Under the pieces are notes generated by a model. That model saw only the letters and a program-made list of their open reading frames with translations. It ran no database searches and was not told where the DNA came from. From Paenibacillus sp. RUD330 (GTDB taxonomy: Bacteria; Bacillota; Bacilli; Paenibacillales; Paenibacillaceae), in contig NZ_CP022655.2 of assembly GCF_002243345.2 (NCBI RefSeq), positions 1,614,501 through 1,678,500 of the forward strand: 64,000 bases of DNA. The letters are read 5' to 3'. Below, piece after piece: positions 1 to 9,480 of the stretch. A program made the translations under genes and the position numbers. How positions within the stretch are numbered: the first letter of the stretch is position 1; each line of letters begins with the position of its first letter.

Positions 1-2
1 CG

Positions 3-428
3 GGATTTCTTCCGCTCCTAGCCCTGTACGCATGCGGAGGAATCGGTGCAGGCGACGTCAAGCTTTTCGGCGCGGCGGGCGCATGGCTGGGCTGGCTGGC
101 TGTGACGGAGCTGATGCTGTATTCCTTTTTGTACGGAGGAATCGGAGGGGCGGCGTTCCTCATTGCCAGGCGAATCTCAAGGATTCGAAAAGCAGCGCCC
201 GGTACGCAGGCATTGTCCGGCGAAGCCGCAATCCTGCCGTGGACGGCAGGCCAATCGCCAAATCCTCGTTCAGGCCAATCGCCAGCGGACGTCAACGACA
301 GCGGCGACATTCCGAGTCCAGGACATGCGGCCGCCGAACCAGCCGGCGGAGGAGAGGCAACTTCGCCCGTCCGCTTTCCCTTCATGCTGGCCGTCTTCCC
401 GGGCATGGTGACATTATGGCTTTCTTGA
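3..428 (+). CDS. Prepilin peptidase, A24 family (5' end outside window)
   Basis: Open from the window edge in frame 3, so the N-terminus is missing. The first visible residues contain the GxGD aspartic-protease signature of type IV prepilin/preflagellin peptidases (GGIGAGDVKLFGAAGAWLG, about residues 12-30), followed by hydrophobic segments consistent with membrane helices and a Pro/Ser-rich linker before a last hydrophobic stretch. Such enzymes (TadV/CpaA/PilD type) cleave the leader of pilin precursors at the inner face of the membrane. The gene stops 19 bases before the ATG of the FHA-domain gene and both are on the same strand, as is common at the end of Flp/Tad pilus loci. Family is clear from the motif; the exact substrate is inferred. 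Confidence 0.72.
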   Translation, partial: GFLPLLALYACGGIGAGDVKLFGAAGAWLGWLAVTELMLYSFLYGGIGGAAFLIARRISRIRKAAPGTQALSGEAAILPWTAGQSPNPRSGQSPADVNDSGDIPSPGHAAAEPAGGGEATSPVRFPFMLAVFPGMVTLWLS

Positions 429-447
429 AACGAAGGAGGATTTGAGC

Positions 448-2238
448 ATGGGACCACTTCTGGCGGATTTTGAATGGAACCGGGAGCATGAAATGATTCT
501 TTCCGCGGAAGGGGGCATTGGGCGGGAAGAGCTGGATGAAGTGGAGCTGGCGATGCTGGAGAGCAGCATTCCGCCAAGCCTGCTTCCTGTCGAATGGCAA
601 ATGTGGAATGGACAAGTCCGCTTCCGCTACAAGCTAGGCGGCAAAAAAATGCTGAAGCACAAGCTGACCGAAGGAGCTGGAGATGCCTCCCAGTTCTACA
701 GCCTGATGCTGGCGGTCGCTTCCATCTGCGAAGAGTGCCGCTCTTACATGCTGAAGCCGGAAAACCTGGTGCTGGATGAGAGTTGTATCTTTGTGGGAGA
801 CAGCTGGGGCGATATCGGGCTGGTTTATCTTCCGCTCGTTTCGCCCCCGCAAGCGGTTCCTCCTCTTCGCATCCGCTTTCTGGCGATGGCAGCCCGCGCC
901 TCGGCTTCCGTCCAGCCCGATGGACGGCTGGCCTCGCTGATGCAGGCGATAGGAGATGACAATGTGCCGATGCATGATCTCAGATCTCTGCTGCTGGATG
1001 CAGCCTCCTTAGATGAAGGAGCCTGCGCATCCATGCCAAGCATGCCAAGCATCGGCGTGGCTTCCTCGCGCAGCGGGGCGGGGGAGGAAGGCCGCTTTCG
1101 GAGCTGGCCGGAGCAAAGAGATCGGCAAGGCTCTTTTGCTTGGAGCGGCACAGCGGCCAGAGAGCCGCTGTGCCGGGAGGATGAGAAGGACCTGGATCTG
1201 GGGCAATTATTAGATCGGAAGGATTTATTTTCCGGGCGGCGTGCCGGACGGGATGTTGCTATTGTTCAAGCTCCCGATGCGCGGGCAAGCAAGGGTAAAG
1301 ATTCTATTGAGGCCGATGAAGCCTGCAGCTTGTCGATAGCGGATTCATCGCGGTTCAAGGGACAAAGCAAACCGAATAAAGGAATCGTCACTCTAGCCGT
1401 TATCGCAGCTGCAGCTCTGCCCTGGAAGTTCATGTACATGCCGGATCCGGGCAATCGTTCCCTCTTCCTTTGCTGCGGAACTGCCGCTGTCGCTGCTGGC
1501 GTTCTGATCTGGTTCTGGGGCAGGAACGGGGGCATAGGGGTCGAACGGGTGGAGGAAGGAGATGCGGAAGCGGAAGCCGGCCTGCTTTTCGTGCCGGATT
1601 CAGGGAGGCTGGGATCGGGCCGGCGCTGGCTGTCCCCTACGTCCGACAAGCCAACCGACAAGCCAACCGACAAGCCATTCGCAATTCCATCCGACAAGCC
1701 AATCGACCTTCCATCCAAGCCGAAATTCCTCGAGCAGGCTTTCGGCAACGGGCTTGGATCGACTTTTTCCGAACATGCCGTCCAAGCGGATAGGTTTTCT
1801 TCCCATGGGGTTCATGGCGGCGATTGGTCCAGCCATTCCCATGAGGCTTCGGCTGCTGCGTCGCCTGCGGACAAAACCGTATGGCTGGGCGCCGGCGGCG
1901 GAACGGTTGCGAAGGAGGGGAATTCATCTCGTCATGCGCTGCTCCGGTCCAAGGACGGAAGCTCCGAAAAGCTGGAGCTCAGCGAGTCGCGGAATCAGAT
2001 CGGGCGTGCGGAAGGAAGCGTAGCCGTAGTGGATCGCTCTCCCGGGGTCTCAAGAATCCATTTGGAGCTGGAGGCCGGTCCATCCGGATGCTTGGCCAAG
2101 GATCTCGGCTCCCGCAACGGATCTCTTCTCAACGGCAGGCCGATGGTTCCCTATAAAAGCTACAAGCTGGAGAACGGGGATGTTCTCCAGCTTGCGGGGA
2201 TCGATGGCTATTCCTATGAGTATGCCGCTCCTCGTTAA
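448..2238 (+). CDS. FHA domain-containing membrane protein (DUF6382-like N-terminus)
   Basis: 596 residues. ATG at 448 is preferred over TTG at 442 because the ribosome binding site AAGGAGGA (433-440) lies 7 bases before the ATG but only 1 base before the TTG. The N-terminal ~190 residues resemble the DUF6382 domain found before FHA domains in Firmicute Flp/Tad pilus loci. Two hydrophobic segments lie near residues 310-330 and 337-355, then a Pro/Lys repeat linker. The C-terminal ~85 residues are an FHA fold with the phosphothreonine-binding signature GRAEG ... SRIHLEL ... DLGSRNGSLLNG. Expected role: a membrane-anchored phosphopeptide-binding subunit, probably tied to the pilus genes upstream. 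Its TAA stop overlaps the stop of the convergent epimerase gene by two bases plus one. Confidence 0.85.
   Translation: MGPLLADFEWNREHEMILSAEGGIGREELDEVELAMLESSIPPSLLPVEWQMWNGQVRFRYKLGGKKMLKHKLTEGAGDASQFYSLMLAVASICEECRSYMLKPENLVLDESCIFVGDSWGDIGLVYLPLVSPPQAVPPLRIRFLAMAARASASVQPDGRLASLMQAIGDDNVPMHDLRSLLLDAASLDEGACASMPSMPSIGVASSRSGAGEEGRFRSWPEQRDRQGSFAWSGTAAREPLCREDEKDLDLGQLLDRKDLFSGRRAGRDVAIVQAPDARASKGKDSIEADEACSLSIADSSRFKGQSKPNKGIVTLAVIAAAALPWKFMYMPDPGNRSLFLCCGTAAVAAGVLIWFWGRNGGIGVERVEEGDAEAEAGLLFVPDSGRLGSGRRWLSPTSDKPTDKPTDKPFAIPSDKPIDLPSKPKFLEQAFGNGLGSTFSEHAVQADRFSSHGVHGGDWSSHSHEASAAASPADKTVWLGAGGGTVAKEGNSSRHALLRSKDGSSEKLELSESRNQIGRAEGSVAVVDRSPGVSRIHLELEAGPSGCLAKDLGSRNGSLLNGRPMVPYKSYKLENGDVLQLAGIDGYSYEYAAPR
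1645..1704 (+). repeat. In-frame 12-bp coding repeat (DKPT/DKPI)
   Basis: Three head-to-tail units GACAAGCCAACC-like (1645-1680) and a fourth unit after a 12-base spacer (1693-1704). They code for a Asp-Lys-Pro-Thr/Ile/Phe linker between the membrane segments and the FHA domain. Length is a multiple of three, so copy-number change would lengthen or shorten the linker without breaking the frame. Confidence 0.8.
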
Positions 2239-3167
2239 AGGAGTTCACTCATGGCGGCTTCCAGGGTCGGATAGCGGAACGCGAAGCCGGCTTCGAGAGC
2301 TTTGGCGGGAACGACACGCTGTCCTTCGAGAAGCAGCGCCGATTGCTCCCCGAGAGCCAGCTTGAGCAGAGGAGCCGGGACCGGGAACCAGTAAGGCCGT
2401 TTCATGGCGGCAGCGGCTATTTTGAAGAAGGCTTCGTTGCGTACCGGCTCAGGTGCCGATGCGTTGACGGGGCCTTCAACCGTTGCCGTCTCCAGAATGA
2501 ACAGGATCATTCGGACGATGTCCTCGAGATGGATCCAGGAGATCCATTGCTTGCCGCTGCCGAGAGGGCCTCCGGCGAATAAGCGGACCGGCAGGAGCAT
2601 TTTGGGGAGGATGCCCCCGTCTCGATCCAGGACGATGCCAGTACGGAGATACACGGTCCGCTCCGCCGGTATGGACGCTGCCGCATGCTCCCATTCCTGC
2701 ACGACGGAAGAAAGGAAATCCATGGAGCAGACCCGGCTTTGCTCGGTGAACGTCTCCTCGCTTGAGTTCCCATAAGCGTTGACGCCGGATGAGTTGACGA
2801 GCACGGCGGGCTTGGCGGAGAGGCTGCCGATTATGCGTGCCAGCCTGCTTGAGGTGTCCAGCCTCGAGTTCAATATCCGCTGCTTCCCCGCTGCCGACCA
2901 GCGCTGGCTGATGGAGGCTCCGGCCAGATTCACGACGGCATCGACGCCTTCCAGCAGGGAAGGGTCGCTCTCCGCATCATCCCAAGCCACAGAAGAAAAG
3001 CTTCCTCCCGGAACGGTTCCGGTGGAAGCTTTCCCTTTGCGGGATCGGGTCAATATCCATCCTGAGTGGCCTTCTTCGGCCAGCGCTTTCGTCAACGCCT
3101 GTCCGATAAATCCGCTTCCCCCCGCAATAGCGATTCTCACTCGCGCATCAAGCCGCCTCTCCGTCAA
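2235..3167 (-). CDS. TIGR01777 family NAD(P)-dependent epimerase (YfcH/SDR39U1 type)
   Basis: 310 residues with the atypical SDR nucleotide-binding loop near the N-terminus (IAIAGGSGFIGQALTKAL) and the YfcH-type sequence VVNLAGASIS, DTSSRL and INASAPEPVRN-like segment (PVNASAPEPVRNEAF), which is the usual signature of the TIGR01777 family. The family is widespread and its substrate is not known; it is cytosolic. The annotated start is TTG at 3167, which overlaps the TGA of the upstream lipoprotein gene; a GTG at 3140 that begins directly at VRIAIAGG is an alternative and neither has a strong ribosome binding site. Gene overlap suggests co-transcription with the lipoprotein gene. Confidence 0.88.
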   Translation of the reverse strand: MTERRLDARVRIAIAGGSGFIGQALTKALAEEGHSGWILTRSRKGKASTGTVPGGSFSSVAWDDAESDPSLLEGVDAVVNLAGASISQRWSAAGKQRILNSRLDTSSRLARIIGSLSAKPAVLVNSSGVNAYGNSSEETFTEQSRVCSMDFLSSVVQEWEHAAASIPAERTVYLRTGIVLDRDGGILPKMLLPVRLFAGGPLGSGKQWISWIHLEDIVRMILFILETATVEGPVNASAPEPVRNEAFFKIAAAAMKRPYWFPVPAPLLKLALGEQSALLLEGQRVVPAKALEAGFAFRYPTLEAAMSELL

Positions 3168-3664
3168 GAAGATTTTTGAATGGATGTGATCCAGCGCTGC
3201 TGGACTTTGCCGCTGCTGTCCGTATCGAGTTCTTTCACAATATAGGTGAAGTCGACCTTTTCGCCGGTCTCGATATCCTGAAGCGTCTTGATCTGATCCG
3301 TGGCAGCCTGGAAGACGACCGTGTCCGTATCCGTCGTGATCTCGACCGAGTGTCCGTCCGCCAAGCCATTGTAGGTTCCGGAGCCTTTCTGCTCCTGGGA
3401 CTGGGTCGTCGGCTCTTCCTTGGGAGCAGTTCCTGCCTTGTCCGGCGAAGGGGTAGCCTCGGCAACGGGATCGCCGACGGAATCAGGCGAAACTCCTTGC
3501 GAGGAATCCACCACTCCGCCATTGTTGGCTGCGCTTGCATTGGCCGGCGCGTCGTTTTTGGCGCCGCAGCCCGACGCGAGCATGAGCATCGACATCAAGG
3601 CAAGGCTCGCCGGCGCCAGGCTCAGCGAGCGGGCGCCTTTTTGGCGTTTTCGGGTCAGGTTCAT
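3164..3664 (-). CDS. Hypothetical lipoprotein
   Basis: 166 residues. The N-terminus has a basic region, a hydrophobic core and the lipobox LASGC with the lipidated Cys at residue 33, so the product should be anchored to the outer face of the membrane. After a Ser/Pro/Glu-rich linker the last ~75 residues form a compact domain that includes VEITTDTDTVVFQ and GEKVDFTYIVKE. I do not recognise a named family. The start is well supported by GGAGGTG placed 8 bases before the ATG. It overlaps the epimerase start downstream (TTGA). Confidence 0.75.
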   Translation of the reverse strand: MNLTRKRQKGARSLSLAPASLALMSMLMLASGCGAKNDAPANASAANNGGVVDSSQGVSPDSVGDPVAEATPSPDKAGTAPKEEPTTQSQEQKGSGTYNGLADGHSVEITTDTDTVVFQAATDQIKTLQDIETGEKVDFTYIVKELDTDSSGKVQQRWITSIQKSS

Positions 3665-3733
3665 GGTGAAGCACCTCCGTTGGGGTTCGTTTCAAGTATC
3701 TCCCATTACCCCGGACCAGTGCGATCCAATCGG

Positions 3734-4171
3734 TTACCGATTGAGCAGATGCGTGTAGGCCGAGTAGTCGATGCCCTGCTTGTTCAGAAACGTGACCAGG
3801 CTCCGGTAATCCCGCTTGGGAGTGGCGCGGATGTAACCTTCGATGCAATGGTTCCGGGTCACTTCGCTGGCTCCGCTCTCTACCGCGACCTGGCCGATCT
3901 GGGCGGCGATGGAGTGTTTCGCTATATCGCGGAAAGGTCCAGGCACCGGAGCGACAAGCTCGTCCAGCAGCGCCTTGGAATCGTCCGTCCATAGGCTGCG
4001 GCTGCGTTCGACCCAGTAGTTCTGCCAGTCCAGCTTCGATTTTCCGTCTTTTTTGGGAAGAACCTTAAGGAACTTGCGGAACATGAAGAAGCCGCCGATC
4101 GACATGGCTCCAATCATGACGAATGCCCAAAACACAATCATGTACATAAACCAATCCGGAGCATTTCTCAT
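3734..4171 (-). CDS. DUF2621 membrane protein (YneK family)
   Basis: 145 residues. One N-terminal membrane segment (about residues 8-31) is followed by a short basic stretch and a soluble domain. The PVPGPFRDIAKHSIAAQIG and NHCIEGYIRATPKRDY segments are characteristic of DUF2621, the family of Bacillus YneK. The function is not known. Ribosome binding site GAGGTGA precedes the ATG. It is separated from the lipoprotein gene by about 70 bases and could share a transcript with it. Confidence 0.8.
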   Translation of the reverse strand: MRNAPDWFMYMIVFWAFVMIGAMSIGGFFMFRKFLKVLPKKDGKSKLDWQNYWVERSRSLWTDDSKALLDELVAPVPGPFRDIAKHSIAAQIGQVAVESGASEVTRNHCIEGYIRATPKRDYRSLVTFLNKQGIDYSAYTHLLNR

Positions 4172-4370
4172 CGTAGTGATGTCACCTCATCCAAATTATA
4201 GCCTATTCCTAGATTTATTTCGACGCACCCTGTAAAATAAGACTGATTATCCAAGTCGAACGGCATCTCCTGCGATTGGAGAGGCGGAAGATCGATGAAG
4301 GACGGATTGCGGTCATTCCTGCATGGATTATTTTACGTAAGACAAATGCTTATAAAAGGGGAGCTCAAGC

Positions 4371-5498
4371 ATGTTGAAAATCGGATCCCATGTGTCGTTC
4401 AGCGACAAGGGGCTCGTCACGGCTGCACAGGAAGCCATCTCTTACGGCTCCAGCTCGTTCATGATCTATACCGGCGCGCCTCAGAACACCCGGCGCAAGC
4501 CGATCGATTCGCTATATATCGAAGAGGGCAGGGCTCTCATGGAGAGCGCCGGCATCGGCGAGATCGTCGTGCACGCTCCGTACATCATCAACCTCGGCTC
4601 CTACAAGCCGGATACGTTCGAGCTGGCTGTCCGCTTCCTCCAGGAGGAAATCCGCCGCACGCATGCCATCGGCGTCCGCAACATCGTTCTGCATCCCGGC
4701 GCCTACACGGACAAGGATGCCGAATTCGGCATCAACCGGATCGCGGAAGGCTTGAACGAGGTTCTCTCCGGGGTCGAGGAGACCGACGTGAACATCGCTC
4801 TGGAGACGATGGCGGGCAAAGGCACGGAAATCGGCCGCTCCTTCGAGGAGATCGCCCAGATTATGGACAAGGTATCGGCCAACAACCGCCTTACCGTATG
4901 CATGGATACATGCCATATGAATGACGCCGGCTACGACCTTGCCGGCGATCTGGACGGCGTGCTGGAGCAGTTCGACCGGATCGTCGGCCTGGACAAGGTT
5001 GCCGTCGTCCATGTCAACGATACGAAGAACCCGGCCGGCTCCGGCAAGGACCGCCATACGCCGATCGGCTCGGGCTGGCTCGGCTACGACGCGATCCATG
5101 CCATCGTCCACCACGAGGCGCTTGCGGGAAGGCCATTCATTCTCGAAACGCCGTGGATCGGCAAGGACGCCAAGAAGCAGCGTCCGATGTACGACGCCGA
5201 GATCGCCCTTCTGCGCGGAGACGGCATGGAACGCTTCGGAGAGAGATTCTTCGATCAGCTGGAGCGCCTGCATCATTTCCTCGGCAAGCAGGAGATCGAC
5301 CGCCGCACGTACGTCCTCTCGGTCTGGGAGACGCTCAAGGGCGACGCCAAGGCACGCAAGGCGGATCCTCGCGAGCCGCTGGAGCGCCTCTACGATCTGG
5401 CCCGCGAAGGCGGAGAGTTCGCGGATATGTCCGAGGAAGAGCTGAACAAGCTGATCACGTTCTGGTTCGCCGGCAAACAGGTTCTCGTCAACGCCTAG
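4371..5498 (+). CDS. nfo: Endonuclease IV (AP endonuclease) with C-terminal extension
   Basis: 375 residues. Endonuclease IV cuts DNA 5' to abasic sites in base excision repair. The nine zinc ligands expected of the family are all visible in order: [37 protein letters not shown] and ILETPW. The start [11 protein letters not shown] is typical and GGGGAG lies upstream. The catalytic barrel ends near residue 295, where the usual protein (about 280-300 residues, Bacillus YqfS) stops; about 80 more residues follow, rich in charged residues and predicted to be helical. The extension is discussed under findings. It stands alone as a transcription unit with its own terminator. Confidence 0.95.
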   Translation: MLKIGSHVSFSDKGLVTAAQEAISYGSSSFMIYTGAPQNTRRKPIDSLYIEEGRALMESAGIGEIVVHAPYIINLGSYKPDTFELAVRFLQEEIRRTHAIGVRNIVLHPGAYTDKDAEFGINRIAEGLNEVLSGVEETDVNIALETMAGKGTEIGRSFEEIAQIMDKVSANNRLTVCMDTCHMNDAGYDLAGDLDGVLEQFDRIVGLDKVAVVHVNDTKNPAGSGKDRHTPIGSGWLGYDAIHAIVHHEALAGRPFILETPWIGKDAKKQRPMYDAEIALLRGDGMERFGERFFDQLERLHHFLGKQEIDRRTYVLSVWETLKGDAKARKADPREPLERLYDLAREGGEFADMSEEELNKLITFWFAGKQVLVNA

Positions 5499-5595
5499 AC
5501 GCATCGGCGGAAATCATCGCCGTACCCGTTTCCATCTGCAAATAGAAGTTGAAAGCTGGGCAGCTGCGGGCATCCAAGCACAAAAGCAGTTCCAT

Positions 5596-5629
5596 CAGGC
5601 AGGAGAGCAGCCTTTCCTGCCTGATTTTG
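5596..5629 (+). terminator. Intrinsic terminator after nfo
   Basis: Perfect 9-bp stem CAGGCAGGA (5596-5604) / TCCTGCCTG (5615-5623) with a 10-base loop, followed by ATTTTG. It lies about 100 bases after the nfo stop. Confidence 0.6.
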
Positions 5630-5726
5630 CAGCCGGCTGCTTTAGTGCTGGAGTGCATCAGCGGATGTGCGCCGAAGACCGGCTATGCTAGGTCGGCATC
5701 ATACAAACGGAAGGAAGACCTCTCTC

Positions 5727-6623
5727 ATGCCATTGCCTACCAACTCTTCAATCGACGCCCCGTCCAAATCCGGACGCGCGCGCATGCTCATCTCGTGCCC
5801 GGACCGGCCGGGCATCGTCTCCGCAGTATCGCAGTTCCTGTACGAGCACGGAGCGAACATCGTTCAATCCGACCAATATACGATGAACCCGGAGGGAGGG
5901 ATGTTCTTCATCCGCTTCGAGTTCGACCTGAGCGACATGGACGCCCAGCTTCCCGTTCTGCAGGAGGATTTCACCCGGGTGGCCGACCGCTTCGAGATGA
6001 AGTGGCATACGTTCAGGGCGAGCCGCAAGAAAAGGCTGGCGGTATTTGTCTCCAAGGAAGACCACTGCCTGCTGGAGCTGCTCTGGCAGTGGCAGGCGGG
6101 CGACCTCGACGTCGATATCGCCATGGTCATCAGCAATCATCCCGACATGCGGCCGCTCGTGGAATCGTTCGGCATTCCGTACCATCATATTCCGGTCACC
6201 GCGGACACGAAAGCAGAGGCGGAGCGCAAGCAGCTCGAAATCATCGGCCGCAATGCGGATCTCATCGTGCTGGCCCGCTATATGCAGATCGTATCGCCCA
6301 AAGTGATCGAGCAGTTCCCGAACCGGATCATCAACATCCACCATTCGTTCCTGCCCGCCTTCGTCGGAGGCAAGCCTTATGCGCAAGCTTACGACCGCGG
6401 CGTCAAAATCATCGGGGCGACAGCCCACTATGTGACCGAGGAGCTGGACGGAGGACCGATCATCGAACAGGACGTGCAGCGCGTCAGCCACCGGGACGAC
6501 GTGCCGAGCCTGAAGCGGATCGGCCGCACGATCGAGCGGGTCGTACTCGCGCGGGCCGTGAAATGGCATGCAGAGGACAGGATCCTCGTCCATCAGAACA
6601 AAACCGTCGTATTTCACGGCTGA
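5727..6623 (+). CDS. purU: Formyltetrahydrofolate deformylase
   Basis: 298 residues. PurU hydrolyses 10-formyl-THF to THF and formate and so balances the one-carbon pool for purine synthesis. An N-terminal ACT domain (LISCPDRPGIVSAVSQFL, residues 15-90) precedes a formyltransferase-fold catalytic domain with the Asn-His-Asp set in INIHHSFLP, GATAHYV and LDGGPIIEQD. Length is typical (about 280-300). The start at 5727 is chosen because AAGGAAGA lies 9 bases before it; the longer reading from 5667 adds a non-homologous tail. Confidence 0.94.
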   Translation: MPLPTNSSIDAPSKSGRARMLISCPDRPGIVSAVSQFLYEHGANIVQSDQYTMNPEGGMFFIRFEFDLSDMDAQLPVLQEDFTRVADRFEMKWHTFRASRKKRLAVFVSKEDHCLLELLWQWQAGDLDVDIAMVISNHPDMRPLVESFGIPYHHIPVTADTKAEAERKQLEIIGRNADLIVLARYMQIVSPKVIEQFPNRIINIHHSFLPAFVGGKPYAQAYDRGVKIIGATAHYVTEELDGGPIIEQDVQRVSHRDDVPSLKRIGRTIERVVLARAVKWHAEDRILVHQNKTVVFHG

Positions 6624-6674
6624 TTCGCTCTGCTGTTTCATGAAACCTTCATCCGGCTAAAAGCATGCAGCAGA

Positions 6675-6703
6675 TGGAAATGATACTAGCTGAGTGGTAC
6701 AAT
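6675..6703 (+). promoter_or_regulatory. Probable SigA promoter of tkt
   Basis: TGGAAA (6675-6680), 17-base spacer, TACAAT (6698-6703), about 90 bases before the tkt start. The -35 is weak (4 of 6), the -10 is 5 of 6. Confidence 0.4.
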
Positions 6704-6794
6704 ATTTCACATCCGCGGGGCTGGAGCTCCGATATGATGTTCAACAGGCAAGAGCAAGAGAAACGCACCGTCCGATATTAGGAGGAGAAAAAAT

Positions 6795-8813
6795 ATGGCT
6801 ACAACCCAACAAACCATCGACCATCTTTCCGTTACGACGATCCGCACGCTCTCGATCGATGCGGTCGAGAAAGCCAACTCCGGCCATCCCGGCATGCCGA
6901 TGGGCGCCGCACCGATGGGCTACCAGCTGTTCGCCAAAGCGATGAACCACAACCCGGCCAATCCGACCTGGATCAACCGTGACCGCTTTGTACTGTCCGC
7001 AGGCCACGGCTCGATGCTGCTGTACAGCCTTCTTCACCTGTCCGGCTACGATCTGTCGATCGACGACCTGAAGAGCTTCCGCCAATGGGGCTCCAAAACG
7101 CCAGGCCATCCGGAATACGGCCATACGGCAGGCGTCGACGCTACGACCGGACCTCTCGGCCAAGGCATCGGCATGGCCGTCGGCATGGCGATGGCGGAAG
7201 CGCAGCTCGGCGCCACTTACAATAAGGGCGGCCTCGACATCGTGAACCACTTCACGTACGCGATCTGCGGCGACGGCGACCTCTCCGAGGGCATCTCCAA
7301 CGAAGCGGCGTCCATGGCGGGCCATCTGCAGCTCGGCAAGCTCATCATGCTGTACGATTCCAACAACATCTCGCTGGACGGCGAGCTGAGCCTTTCCTTC
7401 TCCGAAAACGTCCAGCAGCGCTTCGAGGGCTACGGCTGGCAGGTGCTGCGCGTCGAAGACGGCAATGATCTGGATGCGCTGGCCGAGGCGATCGCGAAGG
7501 GACAAGCCGAGCTGCGCAAGCCGACCCTGATCGAGGTCAAGACGATGATCGGCTACGGCAGCCCGAACAAAGGCGGCAAAGGCGGCCATGGCGGCACCCA
7601 CGGCTCCCCGCTCGGAGCGGAGGAAACCGTTCTGACCAAGAAATTCTACGAGTGGGCATCGGAAGAGCCGTTCTTCGTACCGGATGAAGTCCGCGCCCAT
7701 TTCGCCGAAGTGAAGCAAAAAGGCGAGCAGGCCAACGCGGCCTGGAACGAGCTGTTCGCCAAGTACAAAACGGCTCATCCGGATCTCGCCGCTCAATTCG
7801 AGCGCGCCGTCGCAGGCGAGCTGCCTGAGGGATGGGACAAGGATCTTCCGGCCTACTCCACCTCGGACAAAGCCGTGTCGACACGCGTCGCTTCCGGCAA
7901 CGCGCTGAACGGCCTGGCCAAAAACGTGCCAAACCTGCTGGGCGGCTCCGCCGACCTGGAAAGCTCCACGATGACGCATTTGAAGGACCTGCCGGTCTTC
8001 CATGCCGACAACTACGCAGGCCGCAACATCTATTACGGCATCCGCGAGTTCGGCATGGCTGCGGCCATGAACGGAATGGCGCTGCATCACGGCCTCAAAG
8101 TATACGGCGGCACGTTCTTCGTCTTCACCGATTACCTGCGTCCGGCTGTTCGCCTCGCCGCCATCATGAGCCTGCCGGTCACGTACGTGCTCACGCATGA
8201 CAGCATCGCGGTCGGCGAAGACGGTCCTACCCATGAGCCGATTGAGCAGCTGGCTTCCATCCGCGTCATTCCTAACCTGACGGTGCTTCGCCCGGCGGAC
8301 GGCAACGAGACTTCCGCGGCGTGGGCATACACGGTCGAGAATACGAAGAACCCAGTCGCTCTCGTCCTGACCCGCCAGAACCTGCCGATCCTGGAAGGCT
8401 CTGCTGAAAAAGCCCGCGAAGGCATCAAAAAAGGCGCGTATGTCATCTCCGACGCGGCCGACGGCAAGCCTCAGGTGCAGCTCATCGCAACCGGCTCCGA
8501 AGTCCAGCTCGCTGTAGCTGCGCAGAAGGCGCTTGCCGAGGAGGGAATCCAAGCCCGCGTCGTCAGCATGCCGAGCTGGGATCTGTTCGACAAGCAGGAC
8601 AAGGCTTACCGCGACTCGGTCATTCTGCCGGAGGTCAAAGCCCGCCTGGCCATCGAGATGGCTCATCCGTTCGGCTGGGAGCGTTATGTCGGCGACGGCG
8701 GCGCCGTGCTCGGCATCAACACCTTCGGCGCATCCGCCCCTGGCGACCGCGTCATCAAGGAGTATGGCTTCACGGTCGAGAACGTCGTGAGCAAGGTCAA
8801 GGAGCTTCTGTAA
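6795..8813 (+). CDS. tkt: Transketolase
   Basis: 672 residues, the normal full length. Transketolase moves two-carbon ketol units between sugar phosphates in the non-oxidative pentose phosphate pathway and uses thiamine diphosphate and divalent metal. Visible are the N-terminal substrate/TPP region ([16 protein letters not shown]), the TPP motif GDGDLSEG...[10 protein letters not shown], the glutamate/activation region [17 protein letters not shown] and the phosphate-binding [23 protein letters not shown] lies 6 bases before the ATG. It is a monocistronic gene closed by a terminator. Confidence 0.97.
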   Translation: MATTQQTIDHLSVTTIRTLSIDAVEKANSGHPGMPMGAAPMGYQLFAKAMNHNPANPTWINRDRFVLSAGHGSMLLYSLLHLSGYDLSIDDLKSFRQWGSKTPGHPEYGHTAGVDATTGPLGQGIGMAVGMAMAEAQLGATYNKGGLDIVNHFTYAICGDGDLSEGISNEAASMAGHLQLGKLIMLYDSNNISLDGELSLSFSENVQQRFEGYGWQVLRVEDGNDLDALAEAIAKGQAELRKPTLIEVKTMIGYGSPNKGGKGGHGGTHGSPLGAEETVLTKKFYEWASEEPFFVPDEVRAHFAEVKQKGEQANAAWNELFAKYKTAHPDLAAQFERAVAGELPEGWDKDLPAYSTSDKAVSTRVASGNALNGLAKNVPNLLGGSADLESSTMTHLKDLPVFHADNYAGRNIYYGIREFGMAAAMNGMALHHGLKVYGGTFFVFTDYLRPAVRLAAIMSLPVTYVLTHDSIAVGEDGPTHEPIEQLASIRVIPNLTVLRPADGNETSAAWAYTVENTKNPVALVLTRQNLPILEGSAEKAREGIKKGAYVISDAADGKPQVQLIATGSEVQLAVAAQKALAEEGIQARVVSMPSWDLFDKQDKAYRDSVILPEVKARLAIEMAHPFGWERYVGDGGAVLGINTFGASAPGDRVIKEYGFTVENVVSKVKELL

Positions 8814-8856
8814 TCCGATCCACGCTTCTTGCCGGCGAGCCGGCCGGAGGACGTTC

Positions 8857-8893
8857 AGCCGCGGAGGCATTTTGCCTTCCGCGGCTTTTTGTT
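8857..8893 (+). terminator. Intrinsic terminator after tkt
   Basis: AGCCGCGGA-GGC ... GCC-TTCCGCGGCT stem with a small loop of T residues, followed by TTTTTGTTT. Confidence 0.85.
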
Positions 8894-9016
8894 TCCCATC
8901 TGATGTGATATGCTAAAGCGGTGAAGGATAACCGGAATCAAGAGGCGTTATTCTCCTTGACGAAGTCTTTTCCTACCCATATTTTCCATCAATTTAATGA
9001 AGGAGCTCATCCCGTC

Positions 9017-9334
9017 ATGTCCCAATTCGAGAATGTAACCGCCGTCAAAAGAGCGAATGTCTACTTCGAAGGAAAAGTCACCAGCCGTACCGTGCTGCTT
9101 CCGGACGGTTCGAAAGTGACGCTCGGCATCATGCTGCCGGGAGAATACGAGTTCGGCACCGACAGCAAGGAGAACATGGAGATTCTCGCCGGCAATCTGA
9201 AGGTTCAGCTTCCGGGCTCCGATGAATGGATTCATATCCAAGGCGAAGGCGAATTCACGGTGCCTGCCGACAGCCGCTTCAAGCTCGAGGTGCTCGGCGT
9301 GACGGATTACTGCTGCAGCTATATCAGCGAGTAA
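9017..9334 (+). CDS. ppnP: Pyrimidine/purine nucleoside phosphorylase (YaiE/DUF1255 family)
   Basis: 105 residues, a single small cupin-like beta-barrel, the usual length for PpnP. The family signature is visible as [28 protein letters not shown] and [17 protein letters not shown]. The E. coli homologue splits many nucleosides by phosphorolysis. ATG at 9017 is chosen because AAGGAG (8999-9004) lies 12 bases upstream and the homologous region begins there; the longer reading from 8921 is unsupported. Single gene between terminators. Confidence 0.9.
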   Translation: MSQFENVTAVKRANVYFEGKVTSRTVLLPDGSKVTLGIMLPGEYEFGTDSKENMEILAGNLKVQLPGSDEWIHIQGEGEFTVPADSRFKLEVLGVTDYCCSYISE

Positions 9335-9380
9335 CGGACCGCTTCCCGGCTCCGCCGGTCGGCTGAGCCGGGTCAAGAGC

Positions 9381-9417
9381 AGGCCTGCTGCGCTTGGTGC
9401 AGGCCTTAAGGCTTTTT
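9381..9417 (+). terminator. Intrinsic terminator after ppnP
   Basis: AGGCCTGC (9381-9388) / GCAGGCCT (9399-9406) with a 10-base loop, then TAAGGCTTTTT. Confidence 0.75.
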
Positions 9418-9426
9418 ATGATTGAA

Positions 9427-9475
9427 AACCAAACAGGCTCCAGGGTGGCATGGCCGCTCTGGAGCCTGTTTGGTT
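9427..9475. terminator. Long perfect hairpin between convergent genes
   Basis: A perfect 17-bp inverted repeat, AACCAAACAGGCTCCAG (9427-9443) and its complement (9459-9475), with a 15-base loop. It sits six bases after the end of the minus-strand dehydrogenase gene and follows the ppnP terminator. In the minus direction it is followed by the complement of GATTGAAA, so the T-tract is short; it most likely serves as terminator for the minus-strand gene. Confidence 0.65.
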
Positions 9476-9480
9476 CCCGT

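Noticed and set aside
5624-5726. THF-type riboswitch before purU
   Set aside because: The gap was read for the known folate-riboswitch elements and no convincing match was seen.
6741-8870. 709-codon open frame antisense to tkt
   Set aside because: Covered by tkt with all its catalytic motifs; the antisense frame has no motifs and no ribosome binding site. Long antisense frames are expected at this GC content.
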